Shown: piece by piece, positions 1-5,565 of the stretch | How positions within the stretch are numbered: position 1 is the stretch's first letter | Layout of the letters: every line of letters begins with the position of its first letter | Source of the DNA: Acidobacteriaceae bacterium | GTDB taxonomy: Bacteria; Acidobacteriota; Terriglobia; Terriglobales; Acidobacteriaceae | Reading direction: 5' to 3' | NCBI GenBank assembly: GCA_027306745.1 | Contig: DAHUZD010000324.1 | Coordinates: forward strand, 1-6,159 | Length of the DNA stretch: 6,159 nucleotides | Notes under the pieces: generated by a model | Database searches by the model: none | What the model saw: only the letters and a program-made list of their open reading frames with translations | Told to the model about the DNA's origin: nothing | Position numbers and translations under genes: made by a program

Positions 1-2629
1 AAAAATTATTCTGACCGGTCAGCGTGACTGTCTCCGCATTGCCTGTAAGAGCACCCGGAATCACAGTCAAACCAGAATTGGGCAGCACGAAAGAAAAACT
101 AGAAGCAGGCGCAGCGTTAACAATTAGGTAAAAGGGTGAAGAGACTGTGGGGAAATAGTTCGTGTCTCCTGAGTACTGGGCAGTGATCGTGTAGCTGCCC
201 GCAGATGTAAATATCTGCGTCGTCAAGGTGGCTGCTCCGTTGACCAGCGTGATCGGTGATCCAATATCCACGCTACCCACGGCAAACTGCACTGTTCCGG
301 TCGGCGCGGCACCGCTGCCGCTCACCGCAGAGGTAAAGGTGATGCTTTGCCCGGCTGTTATAAAACTAGCCGACCCAGTCAATGTGACCGTGGGGGTCGT
401 TTGATTCGTTACATTGAGCGTGACAGAGTTGGAGGTTAGTGCGTTGTAGTTGGTATCGCCGGAGTACTGTGCGGTGATGGTGTACGCACCCAAGGCAAAT
501 GCCTGCGCAGGCGTGTTGGCCGTGCCATTGACCAGCGTGATCGGCGAGCCAAAATTGCTCCCATTCACCACAAACTGCACCGTGCCTGTCGGCTGATTGC
601 CAGAGCCATTTACGGTAACGCTGAAACTCACTTGTGTGGAAGTTGTAGCGTACTGCACGCTGGATACCAGCGTCACAGCAGGTGAAAAGTGCTGTGACGA
701 GCCGCTCCAGGCATTCACAAAGTTGGCCACGTCGAGCGATCCCCAGCCGGTGACCTGATCGTAGCCCGTAGCTAGTTGATAGCCAGCCAGACCGCCAGAG
801 AGTCCGTTGGGGCCCGGCGTGCTGTTGTTGCACATGCTGGGTGTAGACACAGAGCAACCAGTGACGCCGCTGCTGGCGATGGTGGTGTCATGAAATGCAC
901 TGGGTGTGCTGGCCGCCAGTGCATAGAGTTGCGGATTGATGTTGCCCTGCGCACCGCCGATCTTCTGATCGATCAACGCTTGTACGCCTGCCATCGATGG
1001 AGCCGTGGCGGAAGTGCCTGCAAAGGCAACGAAGTAGCCTTGGCTGCAATCACCGCCCGCATAGGCCAGACAGCCGAAGTAGCCATCATGCGATGCAGCG
1101 GAGAAGGCGATATCCGGAGTGTCGCGGAAGCCATCCCTGGGCACGCCGGTGCCCGTCTGCCACGTTGGCTTGGCAATGTAAGCACTGACCCCGCCACCGG
1201 AGGCTGCAAGCTGAAAGGATGCGCTGTTCGCGTCATAGGGTTCATTCCAAGCACCCTCTGGAATGTAACCCAGCGCGGAGCCAAGATTGTTGTTATTGTT
1301 GTTCACGCTCCAGTATTGGCTTGGGTTGGCCGTATCGTTGAACTCTGTGCCACCGACGCAGGTAACGTAGGAAGATGAGCACAGATAATTGGGACTGGCG
1401 CTGGACTGCGTTGCCGGTGGCGTGGTTCCATTAGGTTCGCAGCCGTAAGCACCCGTATCGCCGGATGCAACAAAGATGGAGATGCCCTCAGCCGCTCCCT
1501 GCTGCATGAGCGAGTCCCATGCCTGCACGGTCGCTTGGTTGACGTCGGACTCGCAATCACCGAAGCTGATACTCAAAATCGGATCTGCAACTGTATCAAT
1601 CGCGTAATTGGTGGCAATATCCACACCATCACTGTTGCCAGTGTCTCCACTTGCGACCAAGTCAATTGTTGCCCCCGATGCTATACCAAAGCTGCGATCC
1701 ACATCCAGCGTGGCCTCATCCTGATCTCCTGTGCCGGTAACACCTGGGTCGGTCCCATCCGATGGAATGATCGCATTGGGTGTGTAGGGGGGCAGACCTG
1801 TGTATTGTTCGTACACATTGATGTCGCTGGTCTGCACCAGTGAGCGCGCCGCAATTGCAATTTTTTCTCCAGCGCCGTTCAAGCCAGCGTTATGGACAGA
1901 ATTGATGTCATAGATCGTCGCAAAATCCGCAGGCACAAGATAGAACTGACACGTGCTCATGGAGCTTCCACTGCAATTGGAAAACTGTGGCTGGGCTGAC
2001 ATTGGCAGGATTTGCTCGTGCAGCATGGGATGCAAATGGTGCTGGGACAGCCCGGTAAAGCTGCTGACCACGCCCACTAGAGATACCGGAATCTGCGGTT
2101 CGGACTGGATGGAGAGCCTGCGCTCGGTTTGCAGTTGTCCCTGCACGCTTTGCGCAACATCGTAGTAGTGGAACTCCGTGCTCAGAGCTTTGCCCACCGC
2201 TGCGGCACTGCCGCTGAAGGTAATGCGTGTCCGGCTGTTGGAGATGCCGTCCACATGCAACCCCTGGCCTTGCAGCCAGCCGGTGACGGCGGCAATGTTT
2301 TGCTGACTGGCTCCAAAGCGCTGGCCCACCTGCTGCGGCGTCAGCCAGTGGTGGTACTGGGGGGAGCCGGGGGTCTGCTGGGCTTGCAGTAGTTGCTCCA
2401 GCGATTGCTGCTGCGCTGGCGTCCGCGTGAGCAAAACGCTGAGGTGCTGCAGAGGCAGATTCGCTGGTGCCGGCCCCTCATCGGCCTCTGGCCGCGCCCA
2501 TGCAGCCAGATGGCCGCGCACGGCGACTGTTTGCGCTTTGGCCACGGCAGGTGCAACGGATGATATCGCCAGAAAAGACCCCAGAAATCCGGCGAATACA
2601 ACTTGACTGAAAATACGTTGAGCGTGCAA
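1..2629 (-). CDS. Secreted S53 (sedolisin/pro-kumamolisin) peptidase with Ig-like repeats, 3' end cut by window edge
   Basis: The frame is open without a stop for 876 codons and runs off the left edge. The start is TTG at 2629-2627, preceded by AGGAG with a 5-nt gap; an in-frame stop lies 33 nt upstream of the TTG and no ATG start lies near. Residues 1-32 form a signal peptide (hydrophobic core, then AVAKA before the predicted cut), so the protein is exported. Residues about 57-190 match the pro-kumamolisin activation domain (HHWLTPQQVGQRFG). The catalytic domain covers about 230-640. E305 and D309 sit in DEATLD, the oxyanion Asp D391 in ASGDTGAYGC, and the nucleophile S540 in AGTSATAPS. GGGVSAY, RDTPDIAFSAS and the calcium-site-like FHDTT and TGYDQVTGWG are also family hallmarks. 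Family members are acidic-pH serine-carboxyl endopeptidases that mature by autocleavage. Ten cysteines between 219 and 600 suggest disulfides. Two Ig-like modules (650-745, 746-840) follow, then the start of another module. The S53 assignment is firm; the substrate is unknown. Confidence 0.93.
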   Translation of the reverse strand, partial: MHAQRIFSQVVFAGFLGSFLAISSVAPAVAKAQTVAVRGHLAAWARPEADEGPAPANLPLQHLSVLLTRTPAQQQSLEQLLQAQQTPGSPQYHHWLTPQQVGQRFGASQQNIAAVTGWLQGQGLHVDGISNSRTRITFSGSAAAVGKALSTEFHYYDVAQSVQGQLQTERRLSIQSEPQIPVSLVGVVSSFTGLSQHHLHPMLHEQILPMSAQPQFSNCSGSSMSTCQFYLVPADFATIYDINSVHNAGLNGAGEKIAIAARSLVQTSDINVYEQYTGLPPYTPNAIIPSDGTDPGVTGTGDQDEATLDVDRSFGIASGATIDLVASGDTGNSDGVDIATNYAIDTVADPILSISFGDCESDVNQATVQAWDSLMQQGAAEGISIFVASGDTGAYGCEPNGTTPPATQSSASPNYLCSSSYVTCVGGTEFNDTANPSQYWSVNNNNNNLGSALGYIPEGAWNEPYDANSASFQLAASGGGVSAYIAKPTWQTGTGVPRDGFRDTPDIAFSAASHDGYFGCLAYAGGDCSQGYFVAFAGTSATAPSMAGVQALIDQKIGGAQGNINPQLYALAASTPSAFHDTTIASSGVTGCSVSTPSMCNNSTPGPNGLSGGLAGYQLATGYDQVTGWGSLDVANFVNAWSGSSQHFSPAVTLVSSVQYATTSTQVSFSVTVNGSGNQPTGTVQFVVNGSNFGSPITLVNGTANTPAQAFALGAYTITAQYSGDTNYNALTSNSVTLNVTNQTTPTVTLTGSASFITAGQSITFTSAVSGSGAAPTGTVQFAVGSVDIGSPITLVNGAATLTTQIFTSAGSYTITAQYSGDTNYFPTVSSPFYLIVNAAPASSFSFVLPNSGLTVIPGALTGNAETVTLTGQNNF
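107..394 (-). repeat. Ig-like module 2 of the peptidase (tandem repeat copy 2)
   Basis: This codes for residues about 746-840 (PTVTLTGSASF to LIVNAAP). It repeats PTGTVQF, GSPITLVNG and SYTITAQYSGDTNYFP from module 1, with small differences in length. After it, residues 841-876 (ASSFSFVLPNSG, then TGNAETVTLTG) do not continue the same repeat. They look like the first strands of another small beta-rich module whose end lies outside the window. Confidence 0.82.
395..682 (-). repeat. Ig-like module 1 of the peptidase (tandem repeat copy 1)
   Basis: This codes for residues about 650-745 of the protease, starting at SPAVTLVSS and ending near LNVTNQT. It contains PTGTVQFVVNG, GSPITLVNG and AYTITAQYSGDTNYNA, the pattern of bacterial Ig-like (Big_3-type) beta-sandwich modules. 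The same phrases recur in the next module 96-97 codons away, and the DNA is also similar: the stretches at 242-257 and 530-545 share GACCAGCGTGATCGG. Such modules usually act as spacers or adhesion/substrate-binding parts on exported enzymes; the role here is inferred. Confidence 0.82.
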
Positions 2630-2632
2630 GCT

Positions 2633-2639
2633 CTCTCCT
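2633..2639 (-). promoter_or_regulatory. Ribosome binding site that fixes the TTG start of the protease
   Basis: On the minus strand AGGAGAG precedes the TTG at 2629 by about 5 nt. The next in-frame possibility is a GTG directly after an in-frame stop, with a poorer context. The TTG start also places a proper signal peptide at the N-terminus. Confidence 0.7.
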
Positions 2640-2686
2640 AAAACCCACTTGGGTGGGGACACCTAAAATTAGCGGCAAGAGTTCGT

Positions 2687-2701
2687 CACCATATTATGGT
2701 G
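2687..2701. repeat. Perfect 15-nt palindrome, candidate operator
   Basis: CACCATA-T-TATGGTG is perfectly symmetric with 7-nt arms and one central base. It lies about 58 nt upstream of the protease start and covers the best -10-like box on that strand. Symmetry of this size around a promoter is typical of a site for a dimeric repressor, but the protein is unknown. The neighbouring XRE regulator is one candidate by position only. Confidence 0.5.
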
Positions 2702-2721
2702 TGTCCAGTACGAATTGCTAC
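2693..2721 (-). promoter_or_regulatory. Candidate protease promoter (weak -35, good -10)
   Basis: Reading the minus strand, CATAAT (2698-2693, 5 of 6 matches to the -10 consensus) lies 17 nt downstream of GTAGCA (2721-2716, only 3 of 6 to the -35 consensus). The -10 falls inside the 15-nt palindrome at 2687-2701, so a protein binding there would block it. The implied leader is about 55-60 nt. The weak -35 makes this tentative. Confidence 0.35.
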
Positions 2722-2781
2722 ATCTGTTTCTTGGCTGGACGATGGAGTTATCTACGCACCCATGCCCTTTCGTGCTTTAGA

Positions 2782-2804
2782 CGGGCAGTGGGAGATTTTG
2801 CCCG
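2782..2804. repeat. CGGGCA/TGCCCG inverted repeat
   Basis: Two 6-nt GC-rich arms (2782-2787 and 2799-2804) flank an 11-nt loop. No T-run follows on the plus strand, so it does not look like an intrinsic terminator. It could be a structured leader or a protein site, or chance. Confidence 0.3.
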
Positions 2805-2821
2805 CAAGAAGGGGCGGACAA

Positions 2822-2834
2822 TTTGGTAACCAAA
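2822..2834. repeat. Perfect 13-nt palindrome, candidate operator
   Basis: TTTGGT-A-ACCAAA has 6-nt arms and one central base, like the palindrome at 2687-2701 in form but not in sequence. It lies about 43 bp upstream of the first TTGACA hexamer on the regulator side. It could be an activator or repressor site; no factor can be named. Confidence 0.4.
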
Positions 2835-2868
2835 CCTAAGTAATCCCTTTGACGTGTCTTTTGTGTAA

Positions 2869-2903
2869 ATTTTTTCTTGACAAAATTGATTTTTGCTTGA
2901 CAA
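2869..2903 (+). repeat. Tandem 15-bp direct repeat with a 20-bp period
   Basis: ATTTTTTCTTGACAA (2869-2883) and ATTTTTGCTTGACAA (2889-2903) match at 14 of 15 positions and start exactly 20 bp apart, close to two helical turns. Each contains a perfect TTGACA. They may be tandem -35 elements or same-face binding sites for the regulator encoded just downstream. Confidence 0.6.
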
Positions 2904-2926
2904 GTGCACGATCTAAAGGGCATTGT
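2897..2926 (+). promoter_or_regulatory. Candidate promoter of the regulator-uppS region
   Basis: TTGACA (2897-2902) is a perfect -35 hexamer. The best -10 at 18 nt is CATTGT (2921-2926), which keeps only three consensus positions. Transcription would start near 2933, about 58 nt before the regulator start. The upstream A/T-rich stretch could act as an UP element. The upstream TTGACA copy at 2877 has no good -10 partner. Confidence 0.4.
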
Positions 2927-2990
2927 AGCCGTGGATGCACACTCCAATGTGCACTGGGTGTCGTGCTCTGGCACTCCGTAAGTGTTGATT

Positions 2991-3533
2991 ATGGCGACAA
3001 TAATGCCACCCGTGGCTTCGCGGGAAGTGTATCGTTGTGACTTTTGCTCCTTGGTGCAGTTCCGCACTGCAAGCTCGCTCTGCAGGCGTTGTCACAAGCC
3101 TCTGGAGGCGGAGGAGGAGCCGGAAGCGACCCCTGTTGCGCCCGTTGCCGTCGTTCCGCGTGCTCACGTTACCAGTCACACAGAATCTGCTGTGGCTCTA
3201 CGCATTCGCGAAATTCGCGGCTTGCGGCAAATGAGCCAGCGGCAATTGGCCGCAAAGATGGCCGTGCCGCGCACCTATATTTCCAAAGTGGAGAATGGGC
3301 GGGCCACGCCGACGCTTGCATCCCTGGAGCGGCTGGCCGATGCACTCTCCGTCCACCTGAGCGACCTGTTGCAGGAAAGCAGCCAAGAGCAGCAGATGGA
3401 GATGGCAGCGCTGATGGCCGATCCATTTTTGGCTGAGATTCGAAGCTGGATGTTTAAGCTGGATGCACTGCAACGCACCACCCTGCTCAACCACGTTCGT
3501 GAGATGGCTACCGGACAGCGCAAGACCGCCTAA
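2991..3533 (+). CDS. Zinc-ribbon / XRE-family (Cro/CI) transcriptional regulator
   Basis: A 180-residue cytoplasmic protein, presumably DNA-binding. Near the N-terminus CDFC and CRRC (C16, C19, C31, C34) form CX2C-X11-CX2C, a likely zinc ribbon. A Glu/Pro/Ala-rich linker follows (about 39-60), then a Cro/CI helix-turn-helix at about 70-127 (SQRQLAAKM, PRTYISKVENGRATPTLASLERLADAL, quoted in parts), with the second helix pair typical of the fold. The tail (about 128-180) is predicted helical and contains DPFLAEIRSWMFKLDALQR; I do not recognise it as a known domain. The start is uncertain: ATG 2991 was chosen, but GTG 2982 and ATG 3003 are in frame and none has a strong ribosome binding site. 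It lies 81 bp upstream of uppS on the same strand and opposite the protease, so it may control itself, the lipid genes or the protease; none of these is shown by sequence alone. Confidence 0.87.
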   Translation: MATIMPPVASREVYRCDFCSLVQFRTASSLCRRCHKPLEAEEEPEATPVAPVAVVPRAHVTSHTESAVALRIREIRGLRQMSQRQLAAKMAVPRTYISKVENGRATPTLASLERLADALSVHLSDLLQESSQEQQMEMAALMADPFLAEIRSWMFKLDALQRTTLLNHVREMATGQRKTA

Positions 3534-3535
3534 GC

Positions 3536-3562
3536 GCCCGCCTACCAGCGGTGCCAGCGGGC
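3536..3562 (+). other. GC-rich hairpin between the regulator and uppS
   Basis: GCCCGC (3536-3541) pairs with GCGGGC (3557-3562) across a 15-nt loop just after the regulator stop codon. It is followed only by TTTGT, so it is a poor intrinsic terminator. It could weaken read-through or protect an RNA end. The loop region also has a CCAGCGG direct repeat (3545-3551, 3554-3560). Confidence 0.25.
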
Positions 3563-3603
3563 TTTGTAGCCTGTCCGGGGCTGTGCTACGTTCGAACATG
3601 TTG

Positions 3604-3610
3604 AGGTGGT
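3604..3610 (+). promoter_or_regulatory. Ribosome binding site deciding the uppS start
   Basis: GAGGTGG, with GAGGTG complementary to the 16S rRNA tail, lies 5 nt before TTG 3615. The alternative GTG at 3606 overlaps this motif and has no ribosome binding site of its own, so the TTG is preferred. Confidence 0.55.
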
Positions 3611-3614
3611 CGTC

Positions 3615-4487
3615 TTGGGTCTGTCCGCACCCGCGAGCCGGGTACACGAATTGGCTCCCGAAGAACTTGAACTCTACCGGCTGCTGGATGCGGAGCGGTT
3701 GCCCCGTCATGTCGCCATAATTATGGACGGCAATGGCCGCTGGGCGCAGCAACGCCGCCTGCAACGCTTCTTTGGCCACCAGCAGGGCGCAGAATCCGTC
3801 CAATATGTCGTTGAAACCGCCTCGCGCATTGGCCTTCCCTGGCTGACACTGTACGCATTTTCCCTGGAAAACAATCTGCGGCGTCCACGCACGGAAGTCA
3901 GCTTTTTGATGCGCCTGCTAAAGACATATTTGGTGGGCAACATTCGCCGCATGAATGACAACAACGTGCGCATCGCCTACATTGGCCGCACGCAGGATCT
4001 GCCCGCCGAGGTGCAGGAGACGATGCGCTGGGCTGCGGAACAGACACAGCAGAACACTGGCACGACGCTGACGTTGGCGCTGAATTACGGAGCGCGCGGC
4101 GAGATTGTCGACGCGGCCCGTGCCGCTGTGCGCAGCGCCATGGCCAACGCGGCGCAGACCGGACTGAGCCAGGAACAATGCGTGGAGCAGTGTGCGCAGC
4201 AGATCACCGAAGAGGCCATCTGCCAGGCGCTGTATACGGCGCACATGCCAGACCCAGACTTGGTGATCCGCACCAGTTGCGAGATGCGCATCAGCAATTT
4301 TCTGCTTTGGCAGATCGCCTACGCAGAGATATTTGTCACCGAGCGCTACTGGCCAGACTTTCGCGGAATCCATTTGCTGGAAGCCATCGCAGCCTATCAA
4401 CGCCGCGAACGCCGCTACGGCGGCTTAGGCGAAAAACCCTCTCCGGCCAAGACCGCGGCGCCGGACGAAGCCTTTGTGCGATCCTGA
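3615..4487 (+). CDS. uppS: Isoprenyl transferase / undecaprenyl diphosphate synthase
   Basis: A cis-prenyltransferase that adds IPP units to farnesyl diphosphate to make undecaprenyl diphosphate, the lipid carrier for peptidoglycan and other wall polymers; soluble or membrane-associated. Family motifs are clear: HVAIIMDGNGRW (catalytic D38), FFGHQQGAE, LTLYAFSLEN (80-86), NYGARGEIVDA and RISNFLLWQIAYAE (225-238). R219, R225 and S227 correspond to diphosphate-binding residues and E238 to the metal-binding Glu of the E. coli enzyme. At 290 residues it is longer than the E. coli protein (about 253), with extra residues at both ends. Two oddities: the usual RTSGE/RTGGE reads RTSCE (C222), and the usual ENW-x-RP reads ENNLRRP, lacking the Trp and one residue longer. 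GTG 3606 is an alternative start, giving three more residues. cdsA follows after 121 bp. Confidence 0.95.
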   Translation: MGLSAPASRVHELAPEELELYRLLDAERLPRHVAIIMDGNGRWAQQRRLQRFFGHQQGAESVQYVVETASRIGLPWLTLYAFSLENNLRRPRTEVSFLMRLLKTYLVGNIRRMNDNNVRIAYIGRTQDLPAEVQETMRWAAEQTQQNTGTTLTLALNYGARGEIVDAARAAVRSAMANAAQTGLSQEQCVEQCAQQITEEAICQALYTAHMPDPDLVIRTSCEMRISNFLLWQIAYAEIFVTERYWPDFRGIHLLEAIAAYQRRERRYGGLGEKPSPAKTAAPDEAFVRS

Positions 4488-4506
4488 TTCCCTGCCCTGA
4501 GAAGAT

Positions 4507-4536
4507 TTTTCCGTCCTCGCTGCGCTCATATAGAAT
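4507..4536 (+). promoter_or_regulatory. Candidate internal promoter before cdsA
   Basis: TAGAAT (4531-4536, 5 of 6 to the -10 consensus) lies in the 121-bp gap after uppS. The -35 region (TTTTCC at 4507, 18-nt spacing) is weak. Transcription would start near 4543, about 66 nt before the cdsA ATG. A nearly identical box occurs at the matching place before dxr, which raises confidence somewhat. Confidence 0.35.
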
Positions 4537-4608
4537 GCAGGCTGAACCACAGAACCAATCCAAGCAGTACTGTGCTGTTATTTTTCCGCAGAAAGCAGTT
4601 TTTTTAGC

Positions 4609-5439
4609 ATGAAGCGCATTGTTACGGCGGCGATTTTAATTCCGCTGGTGCTGCTGCTCATCTTGGGCGCACCGTATTGGTTGCAAGTGCTCTGCGCCGC
4701 CTGCGTGGGCGAGCTGGCGTTGCATGAATACCTGGTGCTGGCCGACGCCTCAGGCACGCAGTCTCCGCGCGTGCTGGTGCTGGTCTGCGGTGCGGCTCTG
4801 TTCGCCATCGTCTATTGGATGCCGGGCTTTCTCTGGTCGGCGCTGGGCATTGCGGCCTTGCTGCTGCTGGGCATCTGTACGCTGCGCTCACCGGTCTTTC
4901 GCGTGCTGGCCGACACATCCTACTCCTTTTTTGGCCTAGTCTATGTCATCTACCCGCTAACGCTGGCGCTGCTGCTGCTCTCGCAGGAAAATGGTGCGGC
5001 GCTGCTGCTGTTTCTCTTCGTCACCGTCTGGGCTGGAGACATCACAGCGTTGTACGTGGGCCGCGCCTGGGGACAACGCAAAATGGCCCCGGTGCTTAGC
5101 CCCAAGAAGACTTGGGAGGGCGCCGCTGGCTCGATGGCTGGCAGCGTCTTCTTTGGCCTGTGCCTGGTGGGCCTGGGCGATCTGCTTTTTCAGCATGGCT
5201 ACATTCTGCTGCTGTATCCGCGACCCTGGTGGTACTGGATGCTGCTGGCGATAATTCTGAATTTTGCGGCGCAGATTGGCGACCTGCTGGAGTCGGCGCT
5301 GAAACGCGGCGCGGATGTGAAGGACTCTGGCACGTTGTTGCCCGGCCACGGCGGCATGTTGGACCGTATCGATGCTCTGCTGATCGCACTGCCGGTGCTG
5401 TGGTACGTGCTGCTGTTGCAGCAGACGTATTTGTTTTAA
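4609..5439 (+). CDS. cdsA: Phosphatidate cytidylyltransferase (CDP-diacylglycerol synthase)
   Basis: An integral inner-membrane enzyme that converts phosphatidic acid and CTP to CDP-diacylglycerol and diphosphate, the branch point for bacterial phospholipids. The 276-residue protein is strongly hydrophobic with about eight likely membrane segments, beginning with ILIPLVLLLILGAPYW near the N-terminus. The cytoplasmic active-site stretch includes WAGDITALYVGR (D144) and LSPKKTWEG (164-171). The C-terminal family signature spans 229-255: SALKRGADVKDSG, then PGHGGMLDRID, with K238-D239 and D252/D255 expected to bind metal and CTP. Length is normal for the family. The ATG at 4609 is the only credible start, but it lacks a good ribosome binding site and is preceded by a run of seven T. 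It sits between uppS and dxr, the usual order of this envelope-lipid cluster. Confidence 0.95.
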   Translation: MKRIVTAAILIPLVLLLILGAPYWLQVLCAACVGELALHEYLVLADASGTQSPRVLVLVCGAALFAIVYWMPGFLWSALGIAALLLLGICTLRSPVFRVLADTSYSFFGLVYVIYPLTLALLLLSQENGAALLLFLFVTVWAGDITALYVGRAWGQRKMAPVLSPKKTWEGAAGSMAGSVFFGLCLVGLGDLLFQHGYILLLYPRPWWYWMLLAIILNFAAQIGDLLESALKRGADVKDSGTLLPGHGGMLDRIDALLIALPVLWYVLLLQQTYLF

Positions 5440-5460
5440 GCCGCCAAGACGAGCAGCGCA

Positions 5461-5489
5461 TCCACTCCAACTGCACAGCACGATATAAA
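5461..5489 (+). promoter_or_regulatory. Candidate internal promoter before dxr
   Basis: TATAAA (5484-5489, within ATATAAAATG) is a good -10 box in the 126-bp gap after cdsA. The -35 position at 17-nt spacing (TCCACT) matches poorly. Transcription would start near 5496, about 70 nt before the dxr start. The box resembles the one before cdsA at 9 of 10 positions. Confidence 0.35.
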
Positions 5490-5553
5490 ATGAGGATTCT
5501 GCGTTTGGATTTTTGACCGCAAAAACAACCGTGCGGATTGAAGAGTTCACACT

Positions 5554-5558
5554 GAGGA
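5554..5558 (+). promoter_or_regulatory. Ribosome binding site that fixes the TTG start of dxr
   Basis: GAGGA lies 7 nt before TTG 5566. No ATG or GTG in the dxr frame lies nearby, and the TTG puts the conserved GSTGSIG motif at the normal distance from the N-terminus. Confidence 0.7.
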
Positions 5559-5565
5559 ACGTGCA

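Larger units (their letters stand above)
2630..2990. other. Divergent intergenic region between the protease and the regulator
   Basis: About 360 bp without a supported gene, between two genes transcribed away from each other. It holds the protease ribosome binding site next to the palindrome ACCCA-CT-TGGGT (2643-2654), a perfect 15-nt palindrome (2687-2701), a GTCCAG/CTGGAC inverted repeat with a 26-nt loop (2703-2708 and 2735-2740), a CGGGCA/TGCCCG hairpin (2782-2804), a perfect 13-nt palindrome (2822-2834) and a tandem direct repeat with two TTGACA hexamers (2869-2903). Short reading frames crossing it have no ribosome binding site or recognisable protein and were not called. The layout suits a regulated divergent promoter region. 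Confidence 0.7.

Noticed and set aside
366..857. Minus-strand reading frame of 163 codons
   Set aside because: Lies inside the protease gene in another frame, has no recognisable domain, and the protease frame has clear family motifs here.
776..1378. Plus-strand reading frame of 200 codons
   Set aside because: Antisense to the S53 catalytic domain; a by-product of its codon pattern, with no motif or ribosome binding site.
2904..2954. Two GTGCAC hexamer palindromes 45 bp apart in the regulator leader
   Set aside because: Six-base palindromes are common by chance and nothing else links the two sites.
2849..3040. Short plus-strand Cys-rich frame in the intergenic region
   Set aside because: No ribosome binding site, overlaps the promoter-like repeats and the regulator start in another frame, and has no family likeness.
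3536..3567. Intrinsic terminator after the regulator gene
   Set aside because: The hairpin is only 6 bp with a 15-nt loop and only TTTGT after it, too weak to call a terminator; kept only as a low-confidence hairpin.
5490..5516. Eight-codon upstream frame (MRILRLDF) before dxr
   Set aside because: No ribosome binding site, starts at the -10-like box, and shows no regulatory codon bias; probably chance.
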